Shown: positions 59,401 through 64,000 of the stretch, piece by piece
How positions within the stretch are numbered: the stretch's first letter is position 1
How the letters are laid out: every line of letters begins with the position of its first letter
Assembly (NCBI GenBank): GCA_016201285.1
Contig: JACQDE010000064.1
Span: 1 to 64,000, forward strand
Direction: 5' to 3'
DNA from: Acidobacteriota bacterium
GTDB taxonomy: Bacteria > Acidobacteriota > Terriglobia > Acidiferrales > UBA7541
DNA: 64,000 nt
Program-made: the position numbers and the translations under genes
Notes under the pieces: generated by a model
Databases searched by the model: none
What the model was told of the DNA's origin: nothing
The model's input: only the letters and a program-made list of their open reading frames with translations

Positions 59401-60080
59401 TCGTCGGCGGCTGGCAGCTTGCCGGCATCATTACCTACCAGTCCGGCCAGCCCTATACGCCGCTCAACGGCAATTTCCTTGCCAATTGCGCCGACCCGGG
59501 CGGCTTTGGCCGGGCCAGCACGGCGCGCCCCGCCATCGGAAATCCCCGCGCACCGCTCGATAGCGTGGCCCTGCTCAAGGACGCCAACTGCACCAGTACC
59601 GCGCTGGGCTATGCGGATCGGAACGGCGCCACGATCGCCCCGTCCGCCGCCCACTTCGTCCAGGTTCCTCTGGGCTTCAGGCCGGGGCAGACGTTCACCG
59701 TCGGCGCCTCGACCTTCATCGCCGGCAGCGCCGGTCGCAACAGCCTCGTTGGTCCGAAGATCATCAACTGGGATTTCTCCCTGTTGAAGAACTTCCACTG
59801 GGGCGAGGGCAAGACCATCCAGTTCCGCTGGGAGGTCTATGACCTGCTCAACCGGCGCAACCCCGGCAACCCCATCGGCAACGTCTTCGCCACCGATGCG
59901 CAGCCTTCGCCAGCCTTTGCCTTCTCGCCGCGCTATACTCCGGCAGGTGTCACCGGCGTCATTCCGGAAAACACGATTGACGCCCGCGACCCCATCTCCG
60001 GCCTCGGCACCTTCCGCAGCGAGAAGTTCATGAATGCCAGCAGCCGCCGCATGCAGTTCGGCCTGAAGTTCATCTTCTAG
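56412..60080 (+). CDS. Oar-like TonB-dependent receptor
   Basis: A 1222-residue outer-membrane protein. GAGAGGAG 8 bases before ATG 56412 fixes the start, nine codons into a longer frame. After a signal peptide (ending SLSAQ) comes a carboxypeptidase-regulatory domain (ISGVIAGQVRDVQGKGIGAV to about residue 105), the plug (ERQVRELPILTRDVNNLG, NNFIIDSVDNNEPLFGG, LKAEFGRNSGATVNVITRSG) and a long beta-barrel ending RRMQFGLKFIF. The final Phe and barrel pattern are typical. Oar-type receptors in this lineage are thought to import large or polymeric nutrients; the substrate is unknown. A strong terminator follows. Confidence 0.9.
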   Translation: MHGRLGRFGWSGLVLLALLAGAVSLSAQTISGVIAGQVRDVQGKGIGAVSINVRNPATGRSYVTSTDSEGYYRIPEIPPGEYEVLAENAGYQSVKHTPVLVSVNRVTVEDFQLKLAAEAVTIEVKASTSPMTDTTGPTIASSFPERQVRELPILTRDVNNLGLIAPGVLSVRTFSFGSTLVPFSSNGSRGRDNNFIIDSVDNNEPLFGGAATQFTNTDIFVEYTILTNQLKAEFGRNSGATVNVITRSGSNRMGGTLFWYGQYDRFNALSKVEDVALLKKPARYYENQIGATLGGPIVKEKTFYFISYQWDRARNNLTNVFPVIGTYPTAAGLTTLRGLPQTNALLALLAVPSVTAVPGQAAPCFAQLPPAPATGFNLLNPCRNPTNALVGATNVAFAPFLVRDGNTFDVRDHQWSARLDHRLSNSSDLYGRYLFDEIRAPRFPLAPAGDSAISDLGLFPDYRLVTRQRSQSLLVNHRYYWQRALNEFRFSFSRISTGTGMFQMPARTIRTQAAATVTDNFGGFGVFQPLFSSAGTRFTLGRDTGPSQFDTNIFQLQENYSYHRGNHSLKFGVNFVRIFSDIDSVPSNLGHYFFGRGGSPGLNAFATEPTAGATRALFVFQRLPNLISDPNTGLITGQGSATLKLREFDQFYFFQDDWRVSKNFTLSLGIRYENFGQPINRVSKLNHRAPFVRRDNNNFAPRLGFAWSPWSHTVFRGGYALMYNPMVLNIPLLIWQSGPVSPFFVASTVGGLTQLSPSGTFPNQPFVPANLNVNVTGCSTTLQQAFAGTVPLINCAAQDTVDTRLVNPYVHNFSFGLQQELSSNMLFEIGYVGSKGSKLFQRTDENPYNGWNTACTAIIGPSSLCINNRVLPGNSRGAITKVGNGGRSIYHSLQTNLTRRMAPMKNLGDVGFTIAYTWGHNIDNTSEIFGPGVRNLRTDIVSTFLASPTGLEPAEAISPFAQNPGNLLGDRASSSFDRRHRFVSSYLWSLGNSGHFLVGGWQLAGIITYQSGQPYTPLNGNFLANCADPGGFGRASTARPAIGNPRAPLDSVALLKDANCTSTALGYADRNGATIAPSAAHFVQVPLGFRPGQTFTVGASTFIAGSAGRNSLVGPKIINWDFSLLKNFHWGEGKTIQFRWEVYDLLNRRNPGNPIGNVFATDAQPSPAFAFSPRYTPAGVTGVIPENTIDARDPISGLGTFRSEKFMNASSRRMQFGLKFIF

Positions 60081-60102
60081 CCGGACCCAACGAAAACGCT
60101 TC

Positions 60103-60140
60103 CGCCCGGGGGATTCCGCTCCCCCGGGCGTTTTGTTTTG
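60103..60140 (+). terminator. terminator of the TonB receptor gene
   Basis: An 11-bp stem (CGCCCGGGGGA, 60103-60113, with 60120-60130) followed by TTTTGTTTTG. Confidence 0.9.
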
Positions 60141-60388
60141 TTGGACAGGCAATCAACCTGTCGCCACTTCGTGCGGCGGGCTTCGGGTCTTGTGCGTCCC
60201 GGCCCCCGAGACTTCGGGGGCGTGTTGTGGACTCCGGCGCTTCAAGATCGTAGCGGCGGCGCTTGCTGCGCCCCGCGCGCCTGCAAGGCGCGGCCACATC
60301 GCGTCCGGAAGCCCGCAGGGCACAACCTTTCACAAATCACGAGTCACGTTGATTTTGTGGGAAGAAAAAGAGGAAGGACCTGCTCAGC
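60141..60388. repeat. palindrome-containing gap
   Basis: No gene is seen. It contains GCCCCCGAGACTTCGGGGGC (60202-60221, the CCCGA..TCGGG family) and AATCACGAGTCACG, a word shared with the gaps upstream of 6088 and pyrR. Confidence 0.5.
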
Positions 60389-63300
60389 TCAGAACTGTAC
60401 CCGCACCACCACCGTCGTCGTCACCGGCTTCCCGTTCACTCGCGGCTCGTTGAACTGCCAACTCGCCTTCGCCGCGTCGATCACAGCCTGGCCAATGCCC
60501 GCGTCGCCCCCCTGCACCTTGCCGCTGGTCACCTTGCCGCTCTCATTCAGAGAAAGCTCCACCTGTACCGTGCTGCCCGCAGCCGCGCGCTGGATGACGT
60601 CGTTCGGCACCGGGTCTTTTTCCACCTTCAGCCCGCCGTCCACATACCGCGAGTTCACCAGTTGCCCCGCGTTCGGCGTCGGCTGCGTCCATTTTTGCGG
60701 CGAAAGCAGCAGCGGAGTTACCTTCGCGCTCCGCGTCACCGCCGGCGGTGCGCTCGATCCGCCACCTCCCGCGCTGCCGGAGGGCGGCGTCACGGGCCGG
60801 CTCGCCGCCGACAGCCGTTCCAGTTCGCTCGGGATTCGAGCCAGCAGGTCCTTTGCCGTCTCCCCAATGCGTCCCTGCGCGCCGCCGTACTTCTGCAAAT
60901 CTCCCTGCAATTGCTTCAGCGCGTTCGCGTCGTTCTTCGCGTTGTTGAATTGCGACAGGAACGAATCCGCCTTCTTCTGCTCGGCCTTGTCAATAGCGCC
61001 AATCACATCCTTCGGATCCCCGCCCCGCTCGCGGATTTCGTCCGCTTTGCCCCGCGCCGAGCCGTACTCTTCGCGCTGGATGTCCTGCGCCGCGCCGCTT
61101 CTCAGATCATTGATCTTTCTCTCCGTAGCCGCCGCCGCTTCCGCCCCCGAGAGCGCATCCATGTTCCGGTTGATCGTCCCTTCCAGGCTCCGCGCGTCGG
61201 TTGTCAGCGGGCCGTTCATTTTGATTACCTCCTGGACCAGGCTGCGCGCCTGCTCCAGGCTCACTTTGTCCTTCTTCTGCGCCAGCGGCCGCGCCTGCAA
61301 AAGCAGGTTGTCTGCCTTTTCCAGGTCAGGGATTCTCTTCGTCAGGTAGTCCTGCGCGTCGGCGGCCCGCTGCCCGCCCTGCATCTTCACAATCTCGTCG
61401 AACGCCTTTCTCGCTTCGCTGGCGCGGCTCTGCGAGTAGGCTTGTACGCCCTTTTTCCAGAGCCCGTCTTCTTTGGCCAGCAACGCTGCCAACACCGCGT
61501 CGCCGCTCTTCACTCGTTGAATCGTCCCCACCATTGCGTCAATATCGGCCGCGTGCGTTCCGCCGCTGATGTTCTTCGCCTGCTGGAGTTTTTCCGCGGC
61601 CGCATCAAATTTCTTCGCGGCCATCAGCGACCGCGCCTCGTCCATTAACTTTTCCTGGAGTTGGCTCGGCGTCGGCCCCGACGGCGCCACCGGCTGCGGA
61701 TTCGTGATTTCTGTGCCGCCTGCGCCCGCTCCCGTGCCGGTCGGCTTCGGCCGCGTCACCATGTAGCCGATCACCACCGCCAGCACCATTACGGAGGCCA
61801 CCGATCCCATCACCGCCGGCTTCTTCCACGCCGGCACCGCCGCTTCGGCCGGCAGCGGAATGGCGATTGCCGCGGGCGCCTCCGCAGGCTTCTCTTTCTT
61901 CGGTTTGAAGATCGGCACGGTTTCGTCGTGCGCCGGAACGGGCTTCGCCGCCGGTTTCACTTCGGCAGGTGGAACAGGCTTCTGTTCGACGGGCTTCAAC
62001 GGCGGCGCGGGGGCCGCAGCCTTCTCCACCGGCTTTTCTTTTTCCTTCCCCTTCTTCTTCTTTTCTTTTTCAGACGGAGGCTTCTCCGCCGGTGGGGCGG
62101 AGGGCGGCTCCGCCACTGGAGGCATCGCCCCGGGCGGCGGTGGCGGCGGTCCCGCGGGAGGTTCTGTGATTCCCAATTGCGAGAATGCCTGCGCCATCTG
62201 CTCCGGCGTTCCGACCATCGTCTTGTCCGCAGGCGGCGCCGCCGCGGCTTCCGGCGGCTTGGGCGCTACATAAACGTATTCTCTCGACGGCTCCTGTGGG
62301 GCTCCCGTCGGCGTGCCGATTTCGGCACCGGGCCGGAAGATGCCGATTCGCGTCTCATCCGCCGCCGGCAGTGGTTTCTTCTCCCGCGCGGTTTCCAGCA
62401 GCTTGTGCACCCGCGGGTCAAAAATGTGCGTCTTCTGCACATCCTCCAGAATTTTTTCGGCCTCGTCGAATTTCCCTTCGTCCATCCGGAAAATGGCGGT
62501 CTTGAAGTGTTCGGTGGCTTCCTTGTTCCGGTCGCGCAATTCCCGCTCGCGCTCCGCCAGTTGCAGCATCCGGGTGACGTCCTTGTGGTCCCCCGCCAGC
62601 ACGCGCGTCTTCTGCCCCAGGTCGATCGCTTCGGTGTAGTCTTCGTGCTCCAGCGCCACCTTCATCGCCCGGAGCTGCTTGTCGATGTACTCCTTCTTCT
62701 CCCGGTCGTCCTGTTCCTTCTTCTTCGCCGTCGCCGTCTTCAGCAGCTCCTGCAGTTCCGCGTTCCCCTGGTGCGCCGCCAGCGCTTTCTCCGTCTCCGC
62801 CGCTGCCTGCTTGAAGTTGCCTTGCTCCACCAGTGCGCGAACTTCACGGATCTTCTCTTCCAGCTTCTTCTTCTGCTCCGCTTGTTCGAACTGCGCTTTT
62901 GCGAAGTCCCGCAACTGCGTCAGCTCGAACTCGCCCGGGAACTCGTCCAGCAGCGTGTTCGCGCGTTGGATTGCTTCCGCGTAATTGCCGTCGCTCACCA
63001 GTTTCTTCAGCGCCTGGTGCTCGTGCTGCAGCCGGATGCGCTTGGCGTGGTCCTTGCGCTCCTCGATCACCCGGTCGCGCAACCGCTGCACGCTGCTGTC
63101 ACTCGGGTTGATCTCCAGCAGCCCGTCCAGGATGGCCAGCGATTCCGCGAACTTTTGTTCGCTCAGAAGTTTCCGCGCTTCGGCGAGCCGGCCCTGCTTG
63201 TCCTGTTCGCCCTGGTCCGCCCTCGCGCTCGCCAGCAGGCTCTTCACTTCCGGTTCGTTCGGGAATTCCCGGTCGAGTTCGTTCAACAGCTCGATGGATT

Positions 63301-64000
63301 CGTCGAACTTCTGTTGCGTCCACAGGCTGCGCGCCCGCTGCAGTCGCTCGCCGAGCTGTTTGCGCTTTTCCCGCCGCGTTTTCTCTTCCTGGATCTGCTT
63401 CTTCAGCTCGAACACCTGCGGATTTTCCTGCTCGAGCGACAGGATCTCGTCCACCTTCTTCTCGGCGCCCGTCAGGTCGCCTTCAGCCAGGTGCTTCCGC
63501 GAGAATTGCAGGCCTTCGTTGACCTTGTTCGCCACCTCGGCGCGGTCCCGGACGAGCTTCATCAGTTCCTGCGCCGGCCCGTATCCGGAATCCAGCTTCA
63601 GCGCCGATTCCGCCTCCGCGGCCGCTTCCGCCACCTTGCCCGCCTTCAGCAACTCCTGCGCCTTGGCCACCAGTTCCTGGAGTTGCGGCAGCACCTTGCC
63701 ACGCTTCAACTCCGCATTCACCTTTTCCAGCAGGTGCTTCACCTGCGTCTGCGCCGTATCGAGCTGCGCCGCCTGCCGCAGCACGTCCCGCGCCTTCATA
63801 TACTCACCCGTCTCGATCAACTGCTGGCCCTGCGTCACCAGTTCGCCCACGATGTCGCTCTGCAGCCGCTTGTGGATCGGCTCCAGGTCCAGCAGCACTT
63901 CTTCCATGGACTGGTAGCGATCCCCGGTTTCCTTCTTCAGGATCTTCTGCAGCGACGCCTCGAGTTCCCCGGGCGCTCCTGGCAGCAGATCCCGCAGCGG
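60389..64000 (-). CDS. serine/threonine kinase-coiled-coil-TonB C-terminal fusion (5' end outside window)
   Basis: The frame is open through the right edge, so the N-terminus is missing; 1203 residues are visible. The first 45 (PGAPGELEASLQKILKK, then ETGDRYQSMEEVLLDLEPI) match the end of a Hanks-type kinase domain. Next come about 480 residues of helical TPR/coiled-coil repeats (for example LVAKAQELLKAGKVAEAAAEAE). A Pro-rich linker holds TRIGIFRP and ETVPIFKP-like phosphosite-looking motifs. One membrane helix lies near nt 61760-61815 (SVASVMVLAVVIGYMV), then a helical periplasmic stretch, and a TonB-type C-terminal domain (nt 60389-60700) with DVIQRAAAGSTVQVELSLNE and WQFNEPRVNGKPV. It may link cytoplasmic signalling to envelope function. 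Confidence 0.85.
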   Translation of the reverse strand, partial: PLRDLLPGAPGELEASLQKILKKETGDRYQSMEEVLLDLEPIHKRLQSDIVGELVTQGQQLIETGEYMKARDVLRQAAQLDTAQTQVKHLLEKVNAELKRGKVLPQLQELVAKAQELLKAGKVAEAAAEAESALKLDSGYGPAQELMKLVRDRAEVANKVNEGLQFSRKHLAEGDLTGAEKKVDEILSLEQENPQVFELKKQIQEEKTRREKRKQLGERLQRARSLWTQQKFDESIELLNELDREFPNEPEVKSLLASARADQGEQDKQGRLAEARKLLSEQKFAESLAILDGLLEINPSDSSVQRLRDRVIEERKDHAKRIRLQHEHQALKKLVSDGNYAEAIQRANTLLDEFPGEFELTQLRDFAKAQFEQAEQKKKLEEKIREVRALVEQGNFKQAAAETEKALAAHQGNAELQELLKTATAKKKEQDDREKKEYIDKQLRAMKVALEHEDYTEAIDLGQKTRVLAGDHKDVTRMLQLAERERELRDRNKEATEHFKTAIFRMDEGKFDEAEKILEDVQKTHIFDPRVHKLLETAREKKPLPAADETRIGIFRPGAEIGTPTGAPQEPSREYVYVAPKPPEAAAAPPADKTMVGTPEQMAQAFSQLGITEPPAGPPPPPPGAMPPVAEPPSAPPAEKPPSEKEKKKKGKEKEKPVEKAAAPAPPLKPVEQKPVPPAEVKPAAKPVPAHDETVPIFKPKKEKPAEAPAAIAIPLPAEAAVPAWKKPAVMGSVASVMVLAVVIGYMVTRPKPTGTGAGAGGTEITNPQPVAPSGPTPSQLQEKLMDEARSLMAAKKFDAAAEKLQQAKNISGGTHAADIDAMVGTIQRVKSGDAVLAALLAKEDGLWKKGVQAYSQSRASEARKAFDEIVKMQGGQRAADAQDYLTKRIPDLEKADNLLLQARPLAQKKDKVSLEQARSLVQEVIKMNGPLTTDARSLEGTINRNMDALSGAEAAAATERKINDLRSGAAQDIQREEYGSARGKADEIRERGGDPKDVIGAIDKAEQKKADSFLSQFNNAKNDANALKQLQGDLQKYGGAQGRIGETAKDLLARIPSELERLSAASRPVTPPSGSAGGGGSSAPPAVTRSAKVTPLLLSPQKWTQPTPNAGQLVNSRYVDGGLKVEKDPVPNDVIQRAAAGSTVQVELSLNESGKVTSGKVQGGDAGIGQAVIDAAKASWQFNEPRVNGKPVTTTVVVRVQF

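Noticed and set aside
1-64000. CRISPR array, tRNA, rRNA or insertion sequence
   Set aside because: No regularly spaced direct repeats, no cloverleaf with a T-loop, and no transposase- or integrase-like frame was found on either strand.

Overview
The window is a high-GC chromosomal segment with no rRNA, tRNA, CRISPR array, integrase or transposase that I could find. Acidobacteriota is the best guess. The reasons are an Oar-like TonB receptor with a carboxypeptidase-regulatory N-terminal domain, a FecR/DUF6600-like secreted protein, selenocysteine decoding, and intergenic spaces full of short palindromes and low-complexity tracts typical of soil acidobacteria. This is inference from gene content; no marker gene was compared.

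Layout. 0-1.4 kb: an XRE regulator facing a small unknown gene across a palindromic operator, then a repeat-filled gap. 1.4-9.8 kb: a FecR-domain exported protein, a minus-strand run (aldo/keto reductase-like, two small unknowns, Memo-like), the large subunit of a B12-dependent acyl-CoA mutase, an AlkZ-related protein and Maf. 9.9-19 kb: a minus-strand run of alkaline-phosphatase-superfamily protein, pyrD, rlpA-like, pyrF, selB and tatA, diverging from pyrR-pyrB-pyrC. 19-28 kb: thiD, glutamate dehydrogenase, a YHS protein, serS, a lipoprotein, a P1 peptidase, a thiolase and an enoyl-CoA hydratase. 28-34 kb: a cobalamin uptake locus with two cobalamin riboswitches (btuF-btuC-btuD, then a btuB-type receptor). 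34-40 kb: gatB, a Bcp-type peroxiredoxin interrupted by an in-frame TGA at its catalytic residue, and panB-dinB-panC. 40-50 kb: small membrane proteins, a Spy-like protein, a three-domain GH18/deacetylase/glycosyltransferase protein, a GT39-like membrane protein, a TolB-like propeller, a CDF transporter and a double SRPBCC protein. 50-64 kb: a secreted unknown, a giant Ig-like/YVTN lipoprotein, a 1222-residue TonB receptor and, running off the right edge, a serine/threonine kinase fused to coiled-coil repeats and a TonB-type C-terminus.

Connections. SelB (10.2-12.1 kb) is the factor needed to read the TGA of the peroxiredoxin at 36.5 kb as selenocysteine; a SECIS-like hairpin follows that TGA. 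The mutase needs adenosylcobalamin, and the window carries a complete outer-to-inner-membrane cobalamin import set under riboswitch control. Five of the genes for UMP synthesis and its regulation (pyrR, B, C, D, F) lie in two divergent transcription units.

The most noteworthy items are the selenoprotein peroxiredoxin and its recoding signal, the kinase-TonB fusion, the 30-bp palindrome in the rlpA-pyrF-selB promoter, and a palindrome family (core TCCCGAAGCTTCGGGA) that has entered protein-coding sequence several times.
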